From assembly GCA_964518765.1 (NCBI GenBank), contig CAZFJC010000008.1, positions 36,843 through 100,842 on the forward strand: a stretch of 64,000 bases of DNA, in the 5' to 3' direction. Made by a program: the position numbers and the translations under genes. How positions within the stretch are numbered: position 1 is the stretch's first letter; each line of letters starts with the position of its first letter. This document shows positions 8,221-16,161 of the stretch, piece by piece. Source of the DNA: CAZPNX01 sp964518765 (GTDB lineage Bacteria; Edwardsbacteria; AC1; EtOH8). The notes under the pieces are model-generated. The model did no database searches. It was not told where the DNA came from and was given only the letters and a program-made list of their open reading frames with translations.

Positions 8221-9932
8221 GAACCAAAGCAGCTTTGATCCTGTCAGCGTTCCTTTTGCTGACGGCGGGAAGCCTTCCGGCCCAGGACCCCCTGCTGTCC
8301 ATCCTCTCCCGGGAGCTGGACCGCGAGTTCGCCGAGCTCGGCAAGCAGGAGATCCCTCCCTACTACCTCTGCTATCGGGTGGACGATATGACCACCACCG
8401 TCATCGAGGCCTCGTTCGGCGACCTGATGTCATCGGACACCGACCGGCGGCGCATTCTCACCGTCCAGGTGCGGGTGGGTAGCCCGGCTCTGGACAACAC
8501 CCACGAGATTCGCTACGGGGGGGAGTACCTCAATCTGGGGCTGGGCTCATCGCGCTGGGCGAGCCTGCCGCTGGACGACAGGCCCGAGGCCCTGGCCCAG
8601 GCCCTGTGGCAGCGCACCGACCAGGAGTACCGGGAGGCGGTGGAGAACCTGGCCCGGGTCCGGGCCAACGTGGCGGTCAATGTGGAGGCCGAGGACAAGG
8701 CTCCGGACTTTTCCTCGGCCCCGGTCGAAGTTTACGAGCAGCCAGCCTTAAGCGAACCCCCTTTGGACAGGGCCCTCTGGGAACAAAGGCTCCGGCTGAT
8801 CTCCCGGCCCTTTCTGGACGATCCGGACATCAACCGCTCGTCGGTGCGGCTGAGGCTGTCGACCGTCAGGAAATACTTTGTCTCGACCGAGGGGACAAGG
8901 CTGGCCCACAGCCGAAACGCTGTCCATCTGGACCTTTCAGGCGAGGTCAAAGCCGAGGACGGCATGGTGCTCCCGCTCTACAAGACCTACTTCGCCTTCT
9001 CCCCGGACGAGCTGCCATCCCAAGAGCGGCTGCTGGACGACGCCAGGGAGCTGGTGCGCAAGCTGACCGCCATCAAAAAGGCGCCCATCGTCGAGGCCTA
9101 CGCCGGCCCGGCCATCCTGACCGCCGGCTCGGCCGGAGTATTCTTCCACGAGATCTTCGGCCACCGGGTGGAGGGCGAGAGGCAGAAGAGCGAATACGAC
9201 GCCCAGACCTTCAAGAAGAAGATGGGCCAGGCGGTGCTGTCCCGTGAGCTTTCGGTGGTATTCGATCCCACCGTCGACCGCTATCGGGGCATGGCCCTCA
9301 ACGGCAGCTATCTCTTTGACGACCAGGGGGTGAGGGGCCGGCGGGTGGAGGTGGTCAGACGGGGCATCCTCTCCGACTTTCTGATGTCGCGCACCCCCAT
9401 CGATAAATTTCCGGAATCCAATGGACACGGCCGGGCCCAAGCCGGGATGCAGCCGGTGGCCAGGCAGTCCAACCTGATCGTGGAGACCGCCAACCCCCTG
9501 CCCATGGCCGAGCTCAGAAGGCGGCTCATCAGCGAGCTCAAGCGCCAGGGCAAGGAATACGGGTACCTGTTTGCTGACGTCACCGGGGGCTTCACCATGA
9601 CCGGACGTTTCATCCCCAATGCCTTCAACGTCACTCCCACCGAGGTCTACCGGGTGTTCGCCGACGGCCGGCCCGATGAAATGGTGCGCGGGGTGGACCT
9701 GGTGGGCACGCCGCTGTCGGTCTTCTCCCAGATCGCGGCTGCCGGGGACCGGCCCGAGGTCTTCAACGGGACCTGCGGGGCCGAGTCCGGCGGGGTGCCG
9801 GTGTCGGCGGTGTCCCCGGCCCTGTTCGTCAGGCAGATAGAGATCCAGCGCAAGGACAAGTCTCAGGCCAGGCCGCCGCTGCTGCCCAGGCCCAGCCTGG
9901 ATAAGATCAAAGCAGGAGGCGAGCATGAATAG
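8217..9932 (+). CDS. exported TldD/PmbA-family metalloprotease
   Basis: 571 residues with a clear signal peptide (AALILSAFLLLTAGSLPAQ). From about 280 to 540 it matches the TldD/PmbA (U62) fold. The metal-binding motif HEIFGHR at about 311 conforms to HExxxH, the zinc site of TldD. The C-terminal region has the family's VRGVDLVGTPLSVFSQI and CGAESGGVPVSAVSPAL segments. The N-terminal ~270 residues are a divergent extension. Canonical TldD/TldE is a cytoplasmic heterodimer that degrades unfolded peptides and matures microcin B17; a secreted version is unusual. It overlaps the downstream homologue by 8 bases. Confidence 0.88.
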   Translation: MRTKAALILSAFLLLTAGSLPAQDPLLSILSRELDREFAELGKQEIPPYYLCYRVDDMTTTVIEASFGDLMSSDTDRRRILTVQVRVGSPALDNTHEIRYGGEYLNLGLGSSRWASLPLDDRPEALAQALWQRTDQEYREAVENLARVRANVAVNVEAEDKAPDFSSAPVEVYEQPALSEPPLDRALWEQRLRLISRPFLDDPDINRSSVRLRLSTVRKYFVSTEGTRLAHSRNAVHLDLSGEVKAEDGMVLPLYKTYFAFSPDELPSQERLLDDARELVRKLTAIKKAPIVEAYAGPAILTAGSAGVFFHEIFGHRVEGERQKSEYDAQTFKKKMGQAVLSRELSVVFDPTVDRYRGMALNGSYLFDDQGVRGRRVEVVRRGILSDFLMSRTPIDKFPESNGHGRAQAGMQPVARQSNLIVETANPLPMAELRRRLISELKRQGKEYGYLFADVTGGFTMTGRFIPNAFNVTPTEVYRVFADGRPDEMVRGVDLVGTPLSVFSQIAAAGDRPEVFNGTCGAESGGVPVSAVSPALFVRQIEIQRKDKSQARPPLLPRPSLDKIKAGGEHE

Positions 9933-11697
9933 GACAATACGATTCGGCCTAGCCACGGCCAGCCTCCTGGCAGCTGTTGCGGCGCCGGGGCTGACTGCTT
10001 CTCCCGACTCGGTCCGCGTGGCCATGGACCAGGAGATGAAACGCACCATGGAACAGCTGGCTCTAGGCCAGCTCAAGAAGCCGTGCTTCGCCGGCTTTAC
10101 CGTCAGCGACGCCAAAACGCTGCAGGTGACCGCCAGCCTGGGGGCGTTGATCCGCTCCGACCTGGAGCCGCAGCGCCGGGCCAGGGTGCGGCTGATGGTG
10201 GGGGACAAGAAGCTGTCCAACGAGAACTACATGTATTCCGGAAGCTGGACCATGGGCGAGGAGATCCCGCTGGACGACAGCCGCCGGGGAATCCGCCAGG
10301 CGCTCTGGAGGATTGTAGACAACCGCTACAAAGAGCACGCCGAGGAGCTGGAGAACAAGCTGTCGGCCATCTCCCAGCAGAATCTGGCGCCCGAGGACAC
10401 GGCCCTGCCGGACCTAGCCCCGGCCGAGGTTTTGGAGTTCGAGCAGGCGCTGCCCCATCCGCCATGGGGTGCCGCCGAGTGGGAGGGGCTGGCCCGTAGG
10501 CTTTCGGCCGTGTTTTTGAGGTACCCCTCCATCCAGGCCTCGCAGGTCAGCGTTTACCTGTACCAAGCCGACATCCGCTACCTAAACAGCGAGGGGACCT
10601 GGGCCCGGCATCCAGTCAAGCTGTGCGCCGTGGTAGCCGAGGCCGCGGCCCAGGCCGAGGACGGCCGGGAGCTGGAGGACAGGGCCGAGTTCTACGCCCG
10701 GGATCCGCAACAGCTGCCGGACGAAAGGGCAATGGCCCAAAGCATCGAAAACATGGCCTCGACCCTGACGTCCCTGCGCACCGCCCCTCTGTTCGAGGAG
10801 TCCTACTCCGGGCCGGTGCTGTTCGAGGGCCAGGCCCTGGCCGAGCTGCTGGCCCTAAAATTCTTCGGCGGAAAGGCCGGGCTCAGGGCCAAGCGGAAGA
10901 ACATTATGAACCCGAGCTACGCCCGCTCCAAGAGCTCCCGCTCCCTGGAGAACCCGCTGGAATCGCGAATGGACAAGAAGGTGATTTCGAGGGACCTGTC
11001 GGTCAAGGACGTCACCGGTCTGGAGACGCTGGACGGCCAGAGCCTGATAGGGAGCTATGCCATCGATGCCGAGGGGGTGAGGCCTCCGCAGGAGCTGGTG
11101 CTGGTGGAGAAGGGGGTGCTGAAAAACCTCTTGAACGGCCGGACCCCGACCCAGAGGGTGCGTCAGTCCAACGGCCACAAGCGCCTGGAGCTGACCGCCA
11201 ACGGGCTGGCCGAGGAGATAGGGCCCGGGGTGGCGGTGGTCACCTCGGAGAGGACCGAGGGATACGAAAAGCTGGTCCAGCGCCTAATAAAGGCTGCCAG
11301 GAGCGAGGATCTGGACTATGCCTATATAGTGCGACGGCTGGGGAGGGAATCCCCCGGCCAGGGTCTCGACAACGAGGAGGCGGTTCCCATGCCGACAGCG
11401 GTGTTCCGGGTCTCGGTCAAGGACGGCAGCCAGACGCTGGTGCGAGGAGCCGAGATCTCCGGCCTGCCGCTGGGGGCGCTGAAGCGGGTGCTGGGGGCGG
11501 CCAGGGGGCGCTATGTCCATAACACCATGCTGGGAAACGAGGGATCGGCCCGGGGATGGGGCTGGGGGCTGAGGGGCGTGCCGGCCACCCTGGTGGTGCC
11601 CCAGGCCCTGCTTTTAGAGGAGGTGGACATGCAGAGGGAGCGGCGGGCGGCCACCGCCAAGCTGCCGGCGGTGCCCAACCCACTGGAGAAAAGATAG
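9925..11697 (+). CDS. exported TldE-like protein lacking the metal motif
   Basis: 590 residues with a signal peptide (FGLATASLLAAVAAPGLTA). Alignment to its upstream neighbour is clear in the second half: SGPVLFEGQALAELLALKF replaces the segment holding HExxxH, NGRTPTQRVRQSNGH matches the sister's DFLMSRTP region, and EISGLPLGALKRVLGAARG corresponds to VDLVGTPLSVFSQIAAAG. With both histidines of the zinc motif missing it is probably the non-catalytic partner, paralleling TldE in the TldD-TldE heterodimer. Gene overlap supports 1:1 production. Substrate unknown. Confidence 0.82.
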   Translation: MNRTIRFGLATASLLAAVAAPGLTASPDSVRVAMDQEMKRTMEQLALGQLKKPCFAGFTVSDAKTLQVTASLGALIRSDLEPQRRARVRLMVGDKKLSNENYMYSGSWTMGEEIPLDDSRRGIRQALWRIVDNRYKEHAEELENKLSAISQQNLAPEDTALPDLAPAEVLEFEQALPHPPWGAAEWEGLARRLSAVFLRYPSIQASQVSVYLYQADIRYLNSEGTWARHPVKLCAVVAEAAAQAEDGRELEDRAEFYARDPQQLPDERAMAQSIENMASTLTSLRTAPLFEESYSGPVLFEGQALAELLALKFFGGKAGLRAKRKNIMNPSYARSKSSRSLENPLESRMDKKVISRDLSVKDVTGLETLDGQSLIGSYAIDAEGVRPPQELVLVEKGVLKNLLNGRTPTQRVRQSNGHKRLELTANGLAEEIGPGVAVVTSERTEGYEKLVQRLIKAARSEDLDYAYIVRRLGRESPGQGLDNEEAVPMPTAVFRVSVKDGSQTLVRGAEISGLPLGALKRVLGAARGRYVHNTMLGNEGSARGWGWGLRGVPATLVVPQALLLEEVDMQRERRAATAKLPAVPNPLEKR

Positions 11698-11800
11698 AAG
11701 CCGTTCGATTCCACCCCTATCGTTTCCCTGGAGGGAGGGGCGAGGGGGTTAAATCTGGTCTGGACAAGGGACAATCGGTTATAGCTATATAGATATAGTA

Positions 11801-12274
11801 ATGAACCACAAATTAGCTAATTGGGAGGATGCGCTCCGGCTCCGCCGAAAGGCCAGGGCCGAGGGCCGCCGGGTGATCTTCACCAACGGGGTGTTCGACA
11901 TCCTGCACCGGGGCCACGTGGAGTATCTCCAGAAGTCTCGGGACATGGGCGACCTGCTGATAGTCGGGCTGAACTCGGACGCCTCGGTCAAAAGGATAAA
12001 GGGGCCGTCCCGGCCCATCAACCCCCAGGAGGACCGGGCGGTGGTGCTGGCGGCCCTGGCCTGCGTGGACTGCGTGGTCGTCTTCGACGAGGACACACCG
12101 CAAAGGCTCATCGAGCTTCTGGTGCCCGACGTTCTGGTCAAAGGCGCCGACTGGAAGGCCGAGGAGATCGTGGGCTCGGACGTGGTGCTGAGAAACGGGG
12201 GGAGGGTGGAGACTGTGGATCTAGTGCCTGGAAGATCGACCACCGGCTTGATAAAGAGAATATCCGAAAAATAA
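11801..12274 (+). CDS. rfaE2: D-glycero-beta-D-manno-heptose 1-phosphate adenylyltransferase
   Basis: 157 residues, matching the stand-alone C-terminal half of HldE. It activates heptose-1-phosphate with ATP to ADP-heptose for LPS inner core synthesis. The nucleotidyltransferase motif FTNGVFDILHRGHV contains the HxGH signature, and VKGADWKAEEIVG and the C-terminal GRSTTGLIKRI are typical of RfaE2. It indicates an LPS-bearing outer membrane. The upstream 100 bases are AT-rich with possible -10 boxes (TATATA at 11786) very close to the ATG, so a very short leader is possible but not demonstrated. No recognisable ribosome site. Confidence 0.95.
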   Translation: MNHKLANWEDALRLRRKARAEGRRVIFTNGVFDILHRGHVEYLQKSRDMGDLLIVGLNSDASVKRIKGPSRPINPQEDRAVVLAALACVDCVVVFDEDTPQRLIELLVPDVLVKGADWKAEEIVGSDVVLRNGGRVETVDLVPGRSTTGLIKRISEK

Positions 12275-12290
12275 GACAAGGGATAAAAAC

Positions 12291-12908
12291 ATGGCACTCT
12301 GGCCCAGCATCCAGCAGACCATCAAACCCGGCGAGGAAAGCAAGGGCAAGACCATGCAGGTCAAGGGCACCTCGCTCATTGCTACCGAGAAGTTCATACG
12401 CTACCAGTTCGGCTCCGAGGGCTACGAGCGTTTCCTGCAGGCCCTGCCCCAGGGCTCGAAGGCGCTGTTCTCCTCGACGGTCCTTTCCCCCAACTGGTAC
12501 CCCATCGAGGAAGCCTTCTACCGGCCGATGCAGGCCGCCTGCGACCTATTCTACGGGGGTGAGGCGCGGGGAGCGCGAGACATGGGCCATTTCTCGGCCC
12601 TGGATGCGCTCAAGGGCGTCTATAAGGTCTTCGCCAGGGTCGCCTCGGTGGACTTCGTGCTCAAGAAGACGGCCAACATCTTCGCCACCTACTACCAGCC
12701 GGGAAAGATGGAGGTGGCCGAGCGCGGCGACCGCCGCATTATCCTGCGCATGACCGGGATAAGCATGCCTCATCCGCTCCTGGAGGAGCGCATCTGCGGC
12801 TACCTGGAGGGGGCCCTGGAGGTCTGCGGGGAGCAGGAGGGCAAGGTGGCGGTGGCCAAGTCGATGGCCAAGGGCGACGATTGCACCGACTTCGTGGTCA
12901 AGTATTGA
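12291..12908 (+). CDS. DUF2378-like (TIGR02265-type) conserved protein
   Basis: 205 residues, soluble, 16 bases after rfaE2. The pattern QVKGTSLIATEKFIRYQFGSEG, ALPQGSKALF, and NWYPIEEAFYRPM resembles the DUF2378 family first noted as a Myxococcus paralogous group and distantly like heme-NO/V4R-type domains. No catalytic residues can be assigned. AAGGGA at 12277-12282 precedes the ATG; an internal ATG at 12354 (MQVKGTSL) would fit the domain boundary better and is an alternative. Assignment is from memory of the family pattern and is moderate. Confidence 0.6.
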   Translation: MALWPSIQQTIKPGEESKGKTMQVKGTSLIATEKFIRYQFGSEGYERFLQALPQGSKALFSSTVLSPNWYPIEEAFYRPMQAACDLFYGGEARGARDMGHFSALDALKGVYKVFARVASVDFVLKKTANIFATYYQPGKMEVAERGDRRIILRMTGISMPHPLLEERICGYLEGALEVCGEQEGKVAVAKSMAKGDDCTDFVVKY

Positions 12909-13016
12909 ACGACTTCTGTTGTCGCCCTAAGATTATCCTTTTCCTTTCAAGCTGCAGGGTGACGACGTCATTCTTCAATCTCTCAGGCAGGACGTCAACG
13001 CAGAGGATGACAGGCA

Positions 13017-13703
13017 ATGAAGAAGACAGTCATGTTTAAGGAAGACACGCAACAACTTCCCTTCCTGCTGCTGGGCTTCGTGGCCATCCTGCTGCTGTGG
13101 AACACGCCGCTGGTCTATCCGGTGAAACTGTTCACCGTCTTCCTTCACGAGCTGTCACACGGCCTGGCGGCGGTGCTCACCGGGGGCCGCATCGTCTCCA
13201 TCGAGGTTACTGCCGACCAGGGGGGGCTGGCCACCACCTCCGGGGGCTGGGAGCTGCTGGTGATTCCGGCCGGCTACCTGGGCAGTATGCTGTTCGGCGG
13301 GTTGATACTGCTGACGGCCACCCGCTCCCGGGCCGACAAGCTGATATCCCTGCTCATCGCCCTGGCCGTGGCCGCAGTCACCGGCCTCTTCGTGCGCAAC
13401 CTGTTCGGTTTCGCCTTCGGCCTGGCCTTCGCCGCCGGGATGGCGGCCCTGGGCAGGTGGGGCGGTCAGGCGGCCAACGACTTCGTCTTAAGGCTTTTGG
13501 GCCTGACCAGCATCCTCTACGCGGCCATCGACATCTACAGCGACCTCATCGTTCGCACCGTGCCCAACTCGGACGCCTTCGCCATGTCCCGCCTGCTGTT
13601 CGGCCCCCCAGCCCTGTGGGGCGTCCTATGGATGCTGGCGGCCCTGGCCGCGGCCGTCCTCTTTCTCAAGCTGTCCTTTGGGCCCAGGTCAGGAGAAAAT
13701 TGA
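13017..13703 (+). CDS. M50-family (M50B-like) integral membrane metalloprotease
   Basis: 228 residues with about six hydrophobic segments. The zinc motif FLHELSHG (HExxH) lies in a membrane helix near residue 44, followed by ALTGGRI-type residues (AAVLTGGRIVSIEV) typical of the M50B-like group. The rest is a compact bundle with AAIDIYSDL in a late segment, a position that often provides the third metal ligand. Site-2-type proteases cleave within membranes, but no substrate is suggested by the neighbours. Start chosen at the ATG before a short cytoplasmic tail (KKTVMFKED). Confidence 0.78.
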   Translation: MKKTVMFKEDTQQLPFLLLGFVAILLLWNTPLVYPVKLFTVFLHELSHGLAAVLTGGRIVSIEVTADQGGLATTSGGWELLVIPAGYLGSMLFGGLILLTATRSRADKLISLLIALAVAAVTGLFVRNLFGFAFGLAFAAGMAALGRWGGQAANDFVLRLLGLTSILYAAIDIYSDLIVRTVPNSDAFAMSRLLFGPPALWGVLWMLAALAAAVLFLKLSFGPRSGEN

Positions 13704-13724
13704 TAACGGTAGAAACTGCCGAAG

Positions 13725-14894
13725 ATGCCTGTCGAGATCAGGCCGGTGAAAACCGGCCGCGAACTGAAAAGGTTCGTCGAATTCCCCTTCTCCATTTACC
13801 GAGGCAATCCGAACTGGGTGCCTCCTCTTATGCTGGACGAGCTGCACACCCTGAGAAGTGATAGGAACCCGGCCTTCGGGTACTGCCAGGCCAGGTACTG
13901 GATGGCCTGGCGCGACGGGCGGCCGGTGGGCCGCATCGCCGGTATAATCAACACTCGCTACATCAAGATCTGGGGCAACCGCTACGCCCGCTTCGGCTGG
14001 GTGGACTTCGTAAACGACCCCGAGGTGGCCGGGGCACTTTTCAATGCGGCGGAGAGATGGGCCAAGGAGCAGGGTATGGACGGCATCCACGGCCCGTTGG
14101 GCTTCACCGACATGGACCACGAGGGGATGCTGGTGGAGGGTTTCGAGGAGCTGGGGACCCTGGCCGCCATCTACAACCATCCCTACTACCCCAAGCTGGT
14201 GGAGTCGCTGGGGTACGTCAAGGACGTGGACTGGGTGGAGTTCGAGGTCAAGGTGCCCAAACGGATACCAGAGAAGGCGGAGCGGGTGGAGAGGATCGTC
14301 ATGCAGAAGCTGGGGCTGAGGGTGCTGGAGGCCAGGAGCGCCAAGCAGATGCTGCCCTATGCCCGCGAGATGTTTCAGGTGCTCAACGCCGCCTTCGCCA
14401 AAATCTATGCCTTCGTGCCCCTCGACGACCGGCAGATCGAGATGTATACCAAGCAGTACTTTTCGTTCATCAGGCCGGACTACACCAAGCTCATTCTCGA
14501 CGACCAAGGCCGGGTGGCCGCCTTCGTCATAGGCATGCCCTCGCTATCCCGTGCCCTGCAGAGGGCCGGGGGCCGGCTGCTGCCCTTCGGCTTCATCCAC
14601 CTGCTCCTGGCCATGAGGAAGCCTAAGCAGCTGGACCTTTACCTGGGTGCGGTGAGGCCCGACCTGCAGGGCAGGGGGGCCGACGCCCTGCTGATGACCG
14701 AGATGGCACGCTCGGCCATCAGGAAAGGTATCGTCACCGCCGAAACCAACATCGAGCTGGAGGACAACGTCCGGGTGCAGAGCCACTGGAAGTACTTCGA
14801 GGCCAGGCAGCACAAAAGGCGGCGGTGCTATATCAAGCGATGGGGGGCAGGGGGTGAAACCGCAAGGGCCGCAGACAGTAATCAATCCGTTTAG
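13725..14894 (+). CDS. GNAT-like acyltransferase (YghO-type)
   Basis: 389 residues of the YghO-like group of GNAT-fold proteins. The sequence opens with a region containing YRGNPNWVPPL and NPAFGYCQARYWMAWRDG, continues with GPLGFTDMDHEGMLVEGF, and ends with a second GNAT half in which YLGAVRPDLQGRGADALLM has the acetyl-CoA-binding RGxG-like turn. Family members occur near lipid and sphingolipid-like genes in other bacteria, but the substrate is not known. It follows the M50 gene by 21 bases and is likely co-transcribed. Confidence 0.75.
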   Translation: MPVEIRPVKTGRELKRFVEFPFSIYRGNPNWVPPLMLDELHTLRSDRNPAFGYCQARYWMAWRDGRPVGRIAGIINTRYIKIWGNRYARFGWVDFVNDPEVAGALFNAAERWAKEQGMDGIHGPLGFTDMDHEGMLVEGFEELGTLAAIYNHPYYPKLVESLGYVKDVDWVEFEVKVPKRIPEKAERVERIVMQKLGLRVLEARSAKQMLPYAREMFQVLNAAFAKIYAFVPLDDRQIEMYTKQYFSFIRPDYTKLILDDQGRVAAFVIGMPSLSRALQRAGGRLLPFGFIHLLLAMRKPKQLDLYLGAVRPDLQGRGADALLMTEMARSAIRKGIVTAETNIELEDNVRVQSHWKYFEARQHKRRRCYIKRWGAGGETARAADSNQSV

Positions 14895-15380
14895 CGTTGG
14901 CCGCGGTTAAGGTATAATCCATTTTGAAATGCAACACGGGCAGCTTAGAGGGGTGATTGGTAATCCGGGCAGCATGGGCCTGTTATTGATGGGCGACTTA
15001 ACCTGTTTGGCCTGAGGGCCGCTGTTATGCTCTGGTGCTGGGCGTATTCGGTCCCATTCTCCAGGATGATGGTTCTCCGGGCCGTTGAGGGCAAAGTCGG
15101 TCAATCCGATGCACGCCGGCAAAGGGGTCCGGGGGCGCCGAGCGACTGGGGGAGGGGCCGAAAGCGGAAGCGAAGGCTATTCCCAGCCCAAACCTTGCAC
15201 CAACTGATGATGATTAATGCCGTAAAACCTGATTATTGTATTGAGCCCTGCGCCCCCGGCCTGAGCCTGCCGAAGAGTGACTCTTCGGCCCATTGAGGGC
15301 AGTCAGAAACGGCAGATAGCTTTACCCGAAAAGACAGGATAGTCAAAAATTAAAAGTTCTATCGAAGGAGATTCATCAAC
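14895..15380. other. 486-base intergenic stretch
   Basis: No convincing gene; short frames here lack a family or ribosome site. It holds an inverted repeat at 15269-15289 (GCCGAAGAG, TGA, CTCTTCGGC) inside a CTGAGCCTGCCGAAG-like context that resembles the dispersed element at 25859. Confidence 0.6.
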
Positions 15381-15593
15381 ATGGAATGTTGGCATTGCGA
15401 ACGCCCGGCCAACGCAGTCTGTAGCTTCTGCGGGCGGTCGGTGTGCAAGGAGCACGCCAAAACCCTGCCGTCCATCCTGGCCATGTACCGCGATAAAGGG
15501 AACAAGCTCAAGGGCCTGGCGGTATCCGACGCCGTCTTCTGCGGCATCTGCCATCCCAAGGACGAACCGGTGGATTTGGATGATATCGGGTGA
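15381..15593 (+). CDS. small zinc-finger protein (B-box-like)
   Basis: 70 residues. Paired ligands C-x2-C (CWHC), C-x2-C (CSFC), C-x3-H (CKEH) and a C-terminal CGICH give enough cysteines and histidines for two zinc sites in a cross-brace like a B-box or AN1 finger. GAAGGAG at 15364-15370 is a strong ribosome site. Function unknown; likely a protein-interaction module. Confidence 0.75.
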   Translation: MECWHCERPANAVCSFCGRSVCKEHAKTLPSILAMYRDKGNKLKGLAVSDAVFCGICHPKDEPVDLDDIG

Positions 15594-15649
15594 GGGCGCA
15601 GTAACGCAGTAATGTTATAGGTATGAACGTCCGATGTTAATACGTCCGC

Positions 15650-16078
15650 ATGTCTAAAAAAGCCGTCTACAACCTGCTGACCCGGGCCTTCCTGGATCCC
15701 GGCTTCCGGTTGGAGCTGGAGCGTGACATCTTGGGCTCGGCGGCCAGGCTGGGGCTGGAGCTGACCTCTGCCGAGGCCGAGGAGGTGAGGCGGTCATTGG
15801 GCGAGGACGGCGGCGCGGCCACCGGCCTCGACCAGCGCATCTCCAAGAGCGGGGTGTCGCTTTCCCCTCAGGCCATGCTCAGGCAGAAGGGCGGTGCCGT
15901 CAGGGCGGAGCTGAGGGTAGAGAGCCTGCGGAACGAGGTGCGCCGGCAGCTGCTAACTCTCAGGCTGGGGCCGGGGCAGGAGGACAAGGTCCAGTTGGTG
16001 GCCGGCAAGGGCGAAAGCATGATCTTTGCCGGGGAATACGATCCTGATGAGCCGGACTACGAGGTGGAGAGGGGATGA
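15650..16078 (+). CDS. hypothetical protein with Franean1_4349-like N-terminus
   Basis: 142 residues, soluble and rich in charged residues. The first 50 residues (SKKAVYNLLTRAFLDPGF, then LGLELTSAEAEEV) resemble the leader-type helical domain annotated as Franean1_4349-family RiPP/Os-modulator-like. Unlike those peptides, the remainder is a long hydrophilic region ending in DEPDYEVERG and has no Cys, Ser/Thr-rich core. No maturation enzyme is adjacent; the nearest candidate is the SagB-like protein 10 kb away. The call is therefore tentative. Confidence 0.5.
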   Translation: MSKKAVYNLLTRAFLDPGFRLELERDILGSAARLGLELTSAEAEEVRRSLGEDGGAATGLDQRISKSGVSLSPQAMLRQKGGAVRAELRVESLRNEVRRQLLTLRLGPGQEDKVQLVAGKGESMIFAGEYDPDEPDYEVERG

Positions 16079-16161
16079 TTTTTCTGTGGACTTCCGATTC
16101 GGGTCTGATATGATTAATAAAGTTGTTTGTCATTCATTTTCCATAAAGCATGGGGGGCGGA

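Noticed and set aside
8937..10220. 427-residue open frame on the minus strand across the two TldD-like genes
   Set aside because: Antisense shadow of GC-rich coding DNA; low-complexity G/P/L-rich sequence without motifs.
15027..15296. 89-residue frame in the 14.9-15.4 kb gap
   Set aside because: No family, no ribosome site, runs through an inverted repeat; composition not protein-like.
4194..16078. A RiPP biosynthetic cluster made of the SagB-like oxidase, the exported TldD-like pair and the leader-like protein
   Set aside because: There is no cyclodehydratase, radical SAM enzyme or exporter, and the candidates are spread over 12 kb in separate transcription units; the connection is not supported.
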